Assembly: GCF_015704865.1 (NCBI RefSeq)
Contig: NZ_JADQTO010000025.1
Span: 59,676-123,675 of the forward strand
Length of the DNA: 64,000 nucleotides
Direction: 5' to 3'
From: Actinoplanes aureus
GTDB lineage: Bacteria; Actinomycetota; Actinomycetes; Mycobacteriales; Micromonosporaceae
A model generated the notes under the pieces. That model saw only the letters and a list, made by a program, of their open reading frames with translations, was not told the DNA's origin and did no database searches. Position numbers and translations under genes: made by a program. Shown here one piece after another: positions 51,470-59,854 of this stretch; the stretch's first letter is position 1, and each line of letters starts with the position of its first letter.

Positions 51470-52030
51470 GTGTCAGCACCTGAGATCACCGTGGCCACCA
51501 CGGCCGACCGCACCGGGATCGTCGAATCCCTGGTCGCAGCGTTCCGTAACGACCCTGTTCTGCGCTTCCTCTTTCCGGACGAGGAGACCTATCCGGCGCA
51601 CGCGGCCGCCTTCTTCGGTCATCTCTTCGACAAGCGGGTGGGCCGGCAGTCGATCTGGACGATCGGCGGGGCGGCGGTGGCGATCTGGGAGCCGCCGGTC
51701 GGCACCGCGGCCGTCACCAGCCATGTGGCCGAGCCGGATCTGCCGCCCGATGCCGTCGCGCGGTTGAAGGATTACGACCACGCCGTGCACAGCGCCCTGC
51801 CGGACAGTCCGTTCTGGTACCTGGGCGTTCTCGGCACCGATCCGGCGAGCGCCGGTCGCGGCTGGGGCCGTGCCGTGATGGCCGCCGGGCTCAACCGGGC
51901 CGCGGCCGACGGGCTGCCAGCGATCTTGGAGACCAGCACGCCCGGCAACGTCGAGTTCTACCGCCGGGCGGGCTGGCGGGTGGTGGGCGAGCTGACCGCA
52001 CCGCTACCGATCTGGATCATGCAGCAGTAA
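51470..52030 (+). CDS. GNAT family N-acetyltransferase
   Basis: A 186-residue GCN5-related acetyltransferase. The acetyl-CoA loop is LGVLGTDPASAGRGWGRAVM (Q/RxxGxG/A form) at about 117-136, followed by ILETSTPGNVEFYRRAGWRVVGE, typical of the C-terminal strands. Substrate unknown. Leaderless start predicted. Confidence 0.88.
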   Translation: MSAPEITVATTADRTGIVESLVAAFRNDPVLRFLFPDEETYPAHAAAFFGHLFDKRVGRQSIWTIGGAAVAIWEPPVGTAAVTSHVAEPDLPPDAVARLKDYDHAVHSALPDSPFWYLGVLGTDPASAGRGWGRAVMAAGLNRAAADGLPAILETSTPGNVEFYRRAGWRVVGELTAPLPIWIMQQ

Positions 52031-52038
52031 GCGGGCGG

Positions 52039-52578
52039 TCAGGGTGTCGCCTCGACCGCCTTGGCCGCCTGCGCGATCGCGGCGGTGTCCGCCTTGAGCT
52101 CGCGGGCCACCACCTTCTCCGCGGTCTGCCGCAGCACCCGCTCCACCTTGGGCCCCATGTCGACCGCCGCGACCACCACCAGCCCGGCCTCGCCGTCGTC
52201 CAGCAGTTCGCCGAGTTCCTTGATGTCGTGCCGGCTCATCCCGGCCGCGGCGTGCCCGGCCAGGGCGCCGATCAGCGCACCGCCGCCGGTGGTCGCGGCC
52301 AGCAGGCCGCCGCCGAGGGCCGCGAACGGGAAGATCACCGCGGACAGGCCGACGGCCAGGCCGAGCCCGGCGCCCATCCCGCCGCCGACCCGGGTCGGCA
52401 TCTCGTGCTTCTTGATGATCTTCGTCTTGCCGTCCCCGCTGCGCTCCAGCACGGCCGCGTCGTAGTCGTCGATCAGACCCTCGTCCCGGTGCAGGGTCTT
52501 CACCAGCTCGTAGTCCGCCCGTGCCGCGGCCACGCTCGGATACACGCCTACATAGACGGAGTACGTGTCGACAGCCAT
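52039..52578 (-). CDS. DUF1269 family membrane-associated protein
   Basis: A 179-residue third DUF1269-like protein: N-terminal domain (YSVYVGVYPSVAAARADYELVKTLH, YDAAVLERSGDGKTKIIKKHEMPTR), Gly/Ala-rich hydrophobic hairpin (GGGMGAGLGLAVGLSAVIFPFAALGGGLLAATTGGGALIGALAG in two segments near 65-108) and C-terminal helices. GGGAGGGA precedes the ATG. Behind palindromic site 18; divergent from nothing, facing the GNAT gene. Confidence 0.82.
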   Translation of the reverse strand: MAVDTYSVYVGVYPSVAAARADYELVKTLHRDEGLIDDYDAAVLERSGDGKTKIIKKHEMPTRVGGGMGAGLGLAVGLSAVIFPFAALGGGLLAATTGGGALIGALAGHAAAGMSRHDIKELGELLDDGEAGLVVVAAVDMGPKVERVLRQTAEKVVARELKADTAAIAQAAKAVEATP

Positions 52579-52641
52579 TTCCGTCCCTCCCGCTCGTTCC
52601 GCGTCTGGAACGACCGTGCCGCACGGGCCAACGGGTTCGCT

Positions 52642-52658
52642 TCCTCCCGGGCGGATGA
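52642..52658 (-). promoter_or_regulatory. Palindromic site 18 (TCCTCC-N5-GGATGA) with -10
   Basis: One mismatch in the left half. CACGGT (52613-52618, minus strand) begins 23 nt beyond the site and predicts a leader of about 28 nt before the DUF1269 ATG at 52578. Confidence 0.55.
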
Positions 52659-52662
52659 GCCG

Positions 52663-52740
52663 CTACCGCGCCGGCCGCATGCCGAGCGGCCGGTCGAACA
52701 ACTACCGCGCCGGCCGCATGCCGAGCAGCCGGTCGAACAG
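52663..52740. repeat. 39-bp tandem duplication at the ATPase 3' end
   Basis: Two adjacent 39-bp units (52663-52701, 52702-52740) differ at about two positions. The second encodes the last 12 codons and stop of the P-type ATPase; the first repeats them downstream of the stop. A replication-slippage duplication is the simplest cause. Confidence 0.85.
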
Positions 52741-55206
52741 CTGGAAGCGGAGGACCACGGTGAGAGTGGCGTACCAGAGCAGCAGCGCCGGCAGCACCAC
52801 GAAGAAGACCGGCTTGGACGGACCCATCAGGCCGAAGTAGTCCCAGAGCACCGGCACGTTCAGGACCGCGCTGAACAGCAGGCAGAGCGCGCCGACCAGC
52901 ATCGCGGGGCGCAGGTCGCCGCTGGGGGAGGTCCAGGCGGCGAAGGCCCGGGAGCGCGGGGCGAGGAACAGGATCAGGATGAACGAGGCGAAGCAGAAGA
53001 AGGTCGACAGGCCGGTCTGCGCCAGGATCGTCGCCGAGGCGGTGGTGAAGTCGGCGTCGCTGCCGTACGTCAGACCGGTGTAGGTCTCGAACTCGTCGGT
53101 GATCCGGTCCGGGGTGCGCCCGGAGCTCAACCCCAGCGTGATCATCTCGTAGAGGGCGGTGTAGACGGCGGTGCCGAAGGTGGCGGTGACCACCGCGGCC
53201 GGCACCACGAACCGCACCAGGTTGCGCAGCAGGTGCGGGTCCGGGCGGGTGGGCCGGGCCCAGAAGGTGAGGAACACCGTGGGGATGCCGACGGTGAACA
53301 TGGTGAGCCCGACCTGGGTGGGCGAGTACGGGAAGCCCAGCCCCAGCATGGTGACGGCGAGGATGACCAGGCCCTGGCTGGCCACCCGGGCCAGGAAGAC
53401 GTAGAGCGAGATGCCGATGCCGTTGATGATCCGGCGGCCTTCGTGCTGGGCCGGCGGCAGCGCGGCGAACGAGTCGTCGACCAGCACGATGTCGGCGACG
53501 TCGCGGGTGACCGTGCTGCCGCTGCGCATCGCCACCCCGACCTGGGCCTGTTTGAGGGCGCGGGCGTCGTTCACCCCGTCGCCGATCATGGCGACGTAGT
53601 GGCCCTGCCGGCGCAGCGAGCGGACGATCCGTTCCTTGTGCTCGGGCGCCACCCGGCCGAACACGCAGGCCCGGGCCACCACTCGGTCCAGCGCGGCGTC
53701 GTCCAGGTCGTCCAGGTCGGCGCCGCGAACCGGTTCGTCCGCCTCGATGCCGGCCCGGCCGGCGATCGCGGCGACGGTACGCGGATCGTCGCCGGAGAGC
53801 ACCTTGAGCCGGACACCGTCGTCCCGGAACCGGCGGACGGTCTCGACGACGTCGTCGCGGAGCTGGTCGGCGAGCGCGACCAGCCCGACCGGCACCAGCA
53901 TCGGCAGATCCGGCCGCCCGTCCGCGTCACGGAGCCCGGCCTCCGGGTCCTCGGTGCGGGCCAGCAGCAACACCCGCAGGCCTAGGCCGGTCCGCGACGT
54001 CACCTCCGCCGCCGGTAGCGCCGACCGCAGCCGCGGTGCGAGCGTGTCCGGGGCGCCGAGCACCCAGCTGCCCTCCTCGGCGACCAAACCCGACCAGCGC
54101 AGCGAGGAGGAGAACGGGATCTCGTCGCGGACCTGCCAGGGCTCGCCGGGCAGAGCGGCGGTCAGCGCCAGGGCGGTCAGGTTCGGCGTGGTGGCGTTGT
54201 GGGCCAGCCCGCCGAGCACTTCGGCCACCTCGGCGTACTCGTGGTCGGCGAGCGGGACGATCTCCTCCAGCGAGAGCCGCCCGGTGGTCAGGGTGCCGGT
54301 CTTGTCGGTGCAGACGACGTCCACGTTGCTCACCGACTCGACGGCGTTGACCTGCTGGACCAGGGCGCCGTGCCGGGCGATGCGGACCGCGCCGGCGGTG
54401 TAGGCGAGGGCGATCAAGAAAAACAGCCCATAGGGTACGAGCCCCGACAGCACCGCCGTGATCTGGACGACCCGCAGCACGCTGAAGCCCTCGATCGCCG
54501 CCTGGCCCAGGATGGCGCCGCTCATCAGGGCGGTGAGCGCCATCACGAGCCGGACGATGAACTCGATGCGCCGCTGCAACGGGGTCATGTCGGTGGTGGA
54601 GCGGCGGGCCTCGGCGGTGAGCCGCCCGGCGTAACTGTGCGCCCCGACGTCCCGGGCCAGCTGGTGCCCGTCGCCGGCCACGCAGACGCTGCCCGAGCGC
54701 AGGTCGTCGCCGGGATGTTTGACCACCGGATCGGATTCGCCGGTGAGCAGGGACTCGTCGGCCTCGATGCGGCCGCCGTCGAGCAGCGGGCCGTCCACCA
54801 CGATCTGGTCGCCGGGGCGGACCCGCAGCACGTCGCCGCGGACCACCTGGTCGGGGGCGATCTCGGTCTCCCGCCCGTCGCGGACCACGAGCACACCGGC
54901 CTGGTCCAGCAGCTGGAGGCGGTCCAGCTTGCGTTTGGCCCGGATCTCCTGGACGGCGCTGATCACCGCGTTGATCAGGCCGAGCCCGACGCTGATCAGG
55001 GCGTCGCTGTACCGGCCGAGGACCAGCAGCGCGGCGCCGATCACGAAGAGGATCAGGTTGAAGAAGGAGAAGACGTTGGTGCGCAGGATCTCGGCGTAAC
55101 CGCGGGTGCCGCCGCGCACCGCGCTGTTCGCCTCGCCCCGCCGGCGCCGGGCCTCGGCCTCCGCCCCGGTCAGCCCGTCCGCCGGGGCGAGCATCAGCTG
55201 TTCCAT
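52702..55206 (-). CDS. P-type cation ATPase (CtpE-like)
   Basis: An 834-residue P-type ATPase with TGES near 155, DKTGT with phosphorylated Asp near 301 (DVVCTDKTGTLTTG) and GDGVNDARALKQAQVG. The M4 motif reads VPYGL where P2 pumps have PEGL; the long C-terminal membrane part and ARALKQAQVGVAM wording resemble mycobacterial CtpE, a calcium-uptake ATPase. The PE-to-PY change would affect the cation site, so ion identity is uncertain. ATG 55206 begins MEQLMLAPADGLTGAEAEARR; the longer open frame upstream is not protein-like. Divergent upstream region begins with the palindrome CCGTAGCTACGG (55221-55232). Confidence 0.88.
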   Translation of the reverse strand: MEQLMLAPADGLTGAEAEARRRRGEANSAVRGGTRGYAEILRTNVFSFFNLILFVIGAALLVLGRYSDALISVGLGLINAVISAVQEIRAKRKLDRLQLLDQAGVLVVRDGRETEIAPDQVVRGDVLRVRPGDQIVVDGPLLDGGRIEADESLLTGESDPVVKHPGDDLRSGSVCVAGDGHQLARDVGAHSYAGRLTAEARRSTTDMTPLQRRIEFIVRLVMALTALMSGAILGQAAIEGFSVLRVVQITAVLSGLVPYGLFFLIALAYTAGAVRIARHGALVQQVNAVESVSNVDVVCTDKTGTLTTGRLSLEEIVPLADHEYAEVAEVLGGLAHNATTPNLTALALTAALPGEPWQVRDEIPFSSSLRWSGLVAEEGSWVLGAPDTLAPRLRSALPAAEVTSRTGLGLRVLLLARTEDPEAGLRDADGRPDLPMLVPVGLVALADQLRDDVVETVRRFRDDGVRLKVLSGDDPRTVAAIAGRAGIEADEPVRGADLDDLDDAALDRVVARACVFGRVAPEHKERIVRSLRRQGHYVAMIGDGVNDARALKQAQVGVAMRSGSTVTRDVADIVLVDDSFAALPPAQHEGRRIINGIGISLYVFLARVASQGLVILAVTMLGLGFPYSPTQVGLTMFTVGIPTVFLTFWARPTRPDPHLLRNLVRFVVPAAVVTATFGTAVYTALYEMITLGLSSGRTPDRITDEFETYTGLTYGSDADFTTASATILAQTGLSTFFCFASFILILFLAPRSRAFAAWTSPSGDLRPAMLVGALCLLFSAVLNVPVLWDYFGLMGPSKPVFFVVLPALLLWYATLTVVLRFQLFDRLLGMRPAR

Positions 55207-55572
55207 CTCAGTCGTGGCCCCCGTAGCTACGGTAGATCGTCCCGATGGATCCAGGTGGGCGTTTCCCGCCCGCTCCTCCCGAGACGTACGTGGTCGCTCG
55301 GATGGCTGAATCTCCTCGTCGGGCCGCGCCGGCCAATTCCTGATCTTGTGGGACGCTGTGTTGGCCTTCGGAACCAAGTTGCGAAGGCCAAGAGGGCAAG
55401 CCCTCCTTTCCATGCTCTCTTGTATTTGTTCATGCGTGCGTCGAGGTGCCGAAATGACGTGAACAAGGGATGGGTGGTGACTGGTCCACCGCCGGATGTC
55501 TGCCCGGCCAGGCCCGTGTCGAGGAGAAAGGGGACCTTGCCATGAGGTCCCAGGTTTTCTAGGACTCGCAAC
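55207..55572. other. Lower-GC intergenic region with hairpins and a mini-ORF
   Basis: About 365 bp less GC-rich than neighbours. It contains the palindrome CCGTAGCTACGG (55221-55232), a perfect 10-bp inverted repeat TTGGCCTTCG/CGAAGGCCAA (55361-55370 with 55382-55391) directly followed by GAGGGC/GCCCTC (55392-55405), and a six-codon frame MRSQVF (55542-55562) with GAGGAGAAAGGGG before its ATG. No larger gene is convincing. Confidence 0.5.
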
Positions 55573-55851
55573 GTGCGAGAGCCCGCGTTCATCGCGGTGT
55601 CTCTCGCCCTGATGGGACTCTTGCTTCTTGTCCTGTGCTGGGGCTTCCTTGGAAGGCGCTGCGAAAAAGATGCAATTCACCCTGTCAGGTCAAAAGTCGC
55701 TGCGACTCAAGCCGAAGATCAATTGACGGATTCGACGGCAGGCTTCCACGAATCGGAATGCGGTACGGCGGCGCCGTCCCGTGACGATATTGGTGGCCCG
55801 TCAGGTGACGCCGACGCCCGGGAGGATGGTGAGACCTTGGCCGCTCCATAA
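55573..55851 (+). CDS. Possible small single-span membrane protein
   Basis: A 92-residue frame from a GTG: membrane helix at about 6-28 (FIAVSLALMGLLLLVLCWGFLG), then a polar tail rich in D, E, S and G. No ribosome site except that belonging to the six-codon frame just upstream, which could couple translation. Base composition is lower in GC than usual. Reality uncertain. Confidence 0.35.
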   Translation: MREPAFIAVSLALMGLLLLVLCWGFLGRRCEKDAIHPVRSKVAATQAEDQLTDSTAGFHESECGTAAPSRDDIGGPSGDADAREDGETLAAP

Positions 55852-55942
55852 AAGTTGCCGGGGCGGCGTCGATCGTTCGGCGCCCCCAACCATGTCCCGA
55901 TACAGTTTGACCGCCGTAGGAAAGCGACCTACCCGAAGGACT

Positions 55943-56467
55943 GTGGTGGACGGCAAGCTCTCTTTCTGGCTCGGCCTGGTGCTCGCGATCCCGCTGTCGA
56001 TAGCCGCCAATCTGGTGACACCGCCCGTATCCCGCCTGGTCGCGCGATACAACGCGCGCTGGGACCGGCGGCTGATTCTCAAGTCGGCCAGGCTGGAGGC
56101 GGTCAGTTCCTGGATGGGCGAGAATCCCGACAAGTTCTCGCACTACGCGGCGATGGCGATCCCCCGGGTTCTTCGCAGCCTGGTCATCCAGTTCCTGACG
56201 GCGGCCATCATCGCACTCGGGATCGTCCTGATATATCTCGCGGACGTGTCGGATCCGATCGTCCAGCTGCTGATCGTCCTTCCGGTCGCCTATCTGTTGT
56301 ATGAGAACCTCGCCCTTCTCGATTACGTCCGTCGCCTCAACGTCGTCTGGGCCGTCATGCGGGCACGGAACGGCTGGCCCGTCTACTCCGACCTCTCGCC
56401 GGTCAAGGAGGAACCCGTCACCGCGCTCAGAGAACCGGTTCGTCCGCGCCGGGAACCGTCCCGCTGA
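55943..56467 (+). CDS. Membrane protein of unknown function
   Basis: A 174-residue protein with three hydrophobic segments: LSFWLGLVLAIPLSIAANLV near the N-terminus, then LVIQFLTAAIIALGIVLIYLA and IVQLLIVLPVAYLLYENLALL, with basic stretches between. I recognise no family. GTG GTG at 55943/55946 is chosen because GAAGGA precedes it; an ATG at 55892 lacks a ribosome site. Confidence 0.65.
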   Translation: MVDGKLSFWLGLVLAIPLSIAANLVTPPVSRLVARYNARWDRRLILKSARLEAVSSWMGENPDKFSHYAAMAIPRVLRSLVIQFLTAAIIALGIVLIYLADVSDPIVQLLIVLPVAYLLYENLALLDYVRRLNVVWAVMRARNGWPVYSDLSPVKEEPVTALREPVRPRREPSR

Positions 56468-56575
56468 CGGCCGGAACCACCGGGCAAGGCTGTTTCCGCA
56501 CATGAGGGGCAGCCCTCGCTCAGGCGCCGCCTGGGGTTCATGTCCGGGCCGCCCGGCGCGCATAGCTTTCGGGCC

Positions 56576-57520
56576 ATGTCGTCAGCGCTGGATGTCAGCG
56601 TCGTCATCCCGACGTGCAACCGCCCGCACCTCGCCACCCGCGCTGTCCGCAGCGCCCTCGGCCAGACCCACCGGAACCTCGAGGTGATCGTCGTGGTCGA
56701 CGGGCCCGACGAGGCGACCGAGAAGGCGCTGGCCGAAGTCGCCGATCCACGGTTGCGGGTGGTGGTGCTCCCGGTGCGGGGCAACGCCCCGAACGCCCGC
56801 AACGCCGGCGCTCGGGAGGCTCGTGGCCGGTGGACCGCGCTGCTGGACGACGACGACGAGTGGCTGCCCGAGAAGATCGCCATCCAGCTGGCGCTCGCCG
56901 AGGCGTCGCCGGCCGGATCGCCGATCGTGGCCAGCCGGCTGATCAGCCGTACGCCGCGCGCCGACTCGGTGATGCCACGCCGGCTGCCGGCCGCCGGGCA
57001 ACCGCTGAGCGAGTACTTCACCGTCCGGCGTGGCCTGTTCTACGGCGACGGCTTCATCCAGACCTCCACCATCCTGGCGCCGACCGAACTGCTGCGCCGC
57101 GTGCCGTTCACCGTGGGGCTGCGCCGCCAGCAGGAGCTGGACTGGACGCTGCGGGCGGTACGCGAGCCGGACGTGGAACTGCTCTACGCCGCCGAACCGC
57201 TGGTGCTCTGGCACCAGGACGAGAACCGGCACCGGATCAGCCTGGAGATGCCCTACGAGCAGCAGATGCGGTGGCTGCGCGCCAACCGGGAGCTGTTCAC
57301 GCCGCGGGCGTACGCCGCCTTCACGCTCAGCGTGATGAGCTCGATGGCCGCGCCCTCCCGCCAGGCCCGGCATTTCCGTGAGCTGCTCGCCGAGGCCCGC
57401 GGCAACGGCCGCCCGGGCGCCCTCGACTACCTCACCCATCTGCAGATCTGGGCCCTGCCGCCGGGCCTGCGGCGCCGGGTGCGGGACCTGATCGTGGGCC
57501 GCGCGGTCGATGCCGGCTGA
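56576..57520 (+). CDS. Glycosyltransferase family 2
   Basis: A 314-residue GT-A fold transferase: VSVVIPTCNRPHLATRAVRSAL at the start, VDGP, NARNAGAREARGRWTALLDDDDEWLP with the DxD-type metal site near 100, and a C-terminal helical part. Acceptor unknown; probably a surface polysaccharide or secondary glycan. ATG 56576 is preceded by TAGCTT (-10-like) at 8 nt, suggesting a leaderless mRNA. Overlaps the next transferase by 11 bp. Confidence 0.88.
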   Translation: MSSALDVSVVIPTCNRPHLATRAVRSALGQTHRNLEVIVVVDGPDEATEKALAEVADPRLRVVVLPVRGNAPNARNAGAREARGRWTALLDDDDEWLPEKIAIQLALAEASPAGSPIVASRLISRTPRADSVMPRRLPAAGQPLSEYFTVRRGLFYGDGFIQTSTILAPTELLRRVPFTVGLRRQQELDWTLRAVREPDVELLYAAEPLVLWHQDENRHRISLEMPYEQQMRWLRANRELFTPRAYAAFTLSVMSSMAAPSRQARHFRELLAEARGNGRPGALDYLTHLQIWALPPGLRRRVRDLIVGRAVDAG

Positions 57521-58610
57521 CCGCCGGGTCGCGGTCTGGCGCAGCGCCATGCTGCCCGGCTCGGAGACGTTCGTCCGGGCGCAGGGTGACGCGCTGACCC
57601 GCTGGCGCCCGCTCTACATCGGCGCCGAACGTCTCGCCTCGGTGCTGTCCCGGCCGGACGACACCGTAGTGTTCGAGGACCGGGCGGCCGCCTTCCTGCG
57701 GCTGCGCCTGACCGGTACCTCACCGCGGCTGCGCGGCGCCCTCGCCGGCCTGCGGCCGGACCTCGTGCACGCCCACTTCGGCGGCGACGGCTGGCTGATC
57801 AGCGGTACGGCTCGCCGGCTCGGTGTGCCGCTCGTGGTCACCCTGCACGGCCACGACGTGACCCGTCAGCCGCTCAGCTCCGGACTGCACGGCCTGCGCT
57901 ACCGGCGCAACCTGCGTACCGTCTTCGGCCGGGCGGCCCTGATCATCGCGGTCTCCGGCGTGATCAGGGACCGGGCGATCGACTGCGGTGCCGACCCGGC
58001 GAAGGTACGCGTGCACCACACCGGCGTACGCGTACCCGACACGCCCCCGCTGCTCCCGAAACGCTGGGACGTCGCCTTCGTCGGCCGGTTCGTCCCCAAG
58101 AAGGGCGTCGACGACCTGCTCACCGCCCTGGCCGGGATGCGAGCGCCCCGGCCGCGGGCGGTGTTCCTCGGTGACGGCCCGCTGGAAGCCGGGATGCGCG
58201 AGCGTGCCGAGCGGCTGGGCCTGGACGCGACGTTCATGGGCGCGCAGCCGCCGGAGTCGGTGCAGCGGCACCTCGCCGAGTCGCGGATGCTTGTCGTCTC
58301 GTCGAAGACCGCCCCCGACGGCGACACCGAGGGGCTGCCCACCACGGTCCTGGAAGCGGGCGCCCTGGGCGTACCGGTGGTCGCGACCCGGCACAGCGGC
58401 ATCCCGGAAGCGGTCGTCGACGCCGAGACCGGCCTGCTCTGCCCGGAGGCGGACCCGGCCGCGCTGGCCGCCGCGATGACCAGTCTGCTGGGCGACGCCG
58501 TCCTGCGCCGCCGGCTCGGCGCGCAGGCCCGGCGCCACGTCGGGGAACGCTTCAACCTGCGGGCCCAGACCCGGCGGCTGGAGTCGCTCTACGACGAGTT
58601 CAGCCGGTGA
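57510..58610 (+). CDS. Glycosyltransferase family 4
   Basis: A 366-residue GT-B transferase. The N-terminal domain has VHAHFGGDGWLI and VVTLHGHDVT; the C-terminal domain has VAFVGRFVPKKGVDDLLTAL, LGDGPL and the donor-binding PTTVLEAGALGVPVVATRHSGIPEAV with the EX7E motif. Coupled to the GT2 gene; both probably build one glycan. Its stop overlaps the convergent SGNH hydrolase by 11 bp. Confidence 0.9.
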   Translation: MPADRRVAVWRSAMLPGSETFVRAQGDALTRWRPLYIGAERLASVLSRPDDTVVFEDRAAAFLRLRLTGTSPRLRGALAGLRPDLVHAHFGGDGWLISGTARRLGVPLVVTLHGHDVTRQPLSSGLHGLRYRRNLRTVFGRAALIIAVSGVIRDRAIDCGADPAKVRVHHTGVRVPDTPPLLPKRWDVAFVGRFVPKKGVDDLLTALAGMRAPRPRAVFLGDGPLEAGMRERAERLGLDATFMGAQPPESVQRHLAESRMLVVSSKTAPDGDTEGLPTTVLEAGALGVPVVATRHSGIPEAVVDAETGLLCPEADPAALAAAMTSLLGDAVLRRRLGAQARRHVGERFNLRAQTRRLESLYDEFSR

Positions 58611-59418
58611 CGGCGGTAAGCGCGGTGGCGTACGCCTTCTGCCCGTCGGCGGTCGGGTGGAATGACTCGGCGATCTGGTCGCGGACGGCGTGGATCCACG
58701 GCGTGGCGGTGCACACCTCGTGCCCGTCGAAGATCTCCCGGACGTCGACGAAGGTGAACCCGGCGTTCGCGGCACGCGCCTTGATGAGCTCGTTGAGGGT
58801 GTCCGCGCCGGTGTTCAGCGCCTCCCGGCGAGCCGCGCTCAGCGACTCACACTTCACCCCGGTGCCGGAGGCCAGCAGGTGCGGGTAGCCGAGCACGTAC
58901 ACCTTCGCGTTCGGGGCGCGCTCCTTGATCGCCGTGTAGAGCCCGTCCAGCTGCTCGGGCAGCACCGTCTCGGCGGTGCTGGCGGCGGTCCGGGTCGCGG
59001 AGCCGCAGGTCAGGTCGTTGCCGAGCATGCACTGCTGAAGGGTCTGCGACCAGCCCACGTCGTTGCCGCCGACGGTCACCGTCACCCATCCGGTCTTCTC
59101 GTCGAGCGCCCGCAACTGGGTGGTCCGCACCTCGTGGATCACCGCACCGCTGCACGTGCTGTCGGTCACCTCGCCGATCGTGCCGGCGGGACGCGACTTC
59201 GCCCACAGCCGCGGGTACGACGAGTCGGTGCTCCGGTAGCACTCGGTGTCCGCGTAGTTCCCGGCGCCCAGCCCGGCGGCGTACGAGTCACCCAGCGCCA
59301 CGTAGTCGCGCGCCTCGGCGGCCTCCGCGCCCCCGTCATTGCCGGAACCCGAGCAGGACGCCGTCGCGATCCCCGCCACCACCACGGTGACCACAGTCTT
59401 CATCCAGCGTCGCTTCAA
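58600..59418 (-). CDS. Secreted SGNH/GDSL-type hydrolase lipoprotein
   Basis: A 272-residue esterase/lipase. Signal peptide with lipobox-like TASC (Cys about 22), then ALGDSYAAGLGAG with nucleophile Ser near 45, TVGGNDVGW (blocks GxND) and the C-terminal FHPTADGQ carrying the catalytic Asp/His region. Several Cys suggest disulfides. TTG 59418 is chosen because GAGGAG lies 5 nt upstream; an ATG five codons later is the alternative. Extracellular lipid or ester hydrolysis is likely. Confidence 0.87.
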   Translation of the reverse strand: MKRRWMKTVVTVVVAGIATASCSGSGNDGGAEAAEARDYVALGDSYAAGLGAGNYADTECYRSTDSSYPRLWAKSRPAGTIGEVTDSTCSGAVIHEVRTTQLRALDEKTGWVTVTVGGNDVGWSQTLQQCMLGNDLTCGSATRTAASTAETVLPEQLDGLYTAIKERAPNAKVYVLGYPHLLASGTGVKCESLSAARREALNTGADTLNELIKARAANAGFTFVDVREIFDGHEVCTATPWIHAVRDQIAESFHPTADGQKAYATALTAVTG

Positions 59419-59496
59419 CCCGACTCCTCGTTCACCCGATCCCGGCCCATGATCATGCATGACGGCCCGGAGAATGCATACTCGTTCGCTGTGACC

Positions 59497-59796
59497 ATGC
59501 GACAGCCCCGCCTGGAAATCGAGTACTGCACGCAATGCCGCTGGCTGTTGCGTGCCGCCTGGACCGCGCAGGAGTTGCTCACCACGTTCGCCAAGGAGCT
59601 GGGGGAGGTGGCGCTGGTGCCGGGGATCGGCGGCGTCTTCGAGATCCGGCTGGGCGACGAGACCCTCTGGTCCCGCAAGGCCGAGGGCGGTTTCCCCGAG
59701 CTGCCGCACCTGAAGCGCCTCGTCCGGGACCGCATCGCACCCGGCCGCGACCTCGGCCATTCAGACCGCCAGGCGCCCGCCGCGGAGGAGAGCTGA
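59497..59796 (+). CDS. SelT/SelW/SelH (Rdx) family protein
   Basis: A 99-residue thioredoxin-fold protein of the Rdx family, with the redox CXXC as CTQC at about residues 10-13 (LEIEYCTQCRW) where eukaryotic relatives carry CxxU, and GIGGVFEIRLGDETLWSRKAEGGFPE as the conserved core. Cys replaces selenocysteine. Function unknown, probably thiol redox. ATG 59497 fits the family start; a GTG two codons earlier is possible. Divergent from the SGNH hydrolase. Confidence 0.85.
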   Translation: MRQPRLEIEYCTQCRWLLRAAWTAQELLTTFAKELGEVALVPGIGGVFEIRLGDETLWSRKAEGGFPELPHLKRLVRDRIAPGRDLGHSDRQAPAAEES

Positions 59797-59816
59797 GCCT
59801 CTTTTCTCCGCGGAGA
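59780..59816 (+). terminator. Hairpin after the SelW-like gene
   Basis: CCGCGGAG (59780-59787) pairs with CTCCGCGG (59806-59813) around an 18-nt loop that can pair further, and overlaps the palindrome TCTCCGCGGAGA (59805-59816). It begins inside the last codons of the SelW-like gene. Terminator role is inferred. Confidence 0.4.
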
Positions 59817-59854
59817 GCCGAGCGCCGTCACCCACCTTTTGGCAAGGTTGACGG

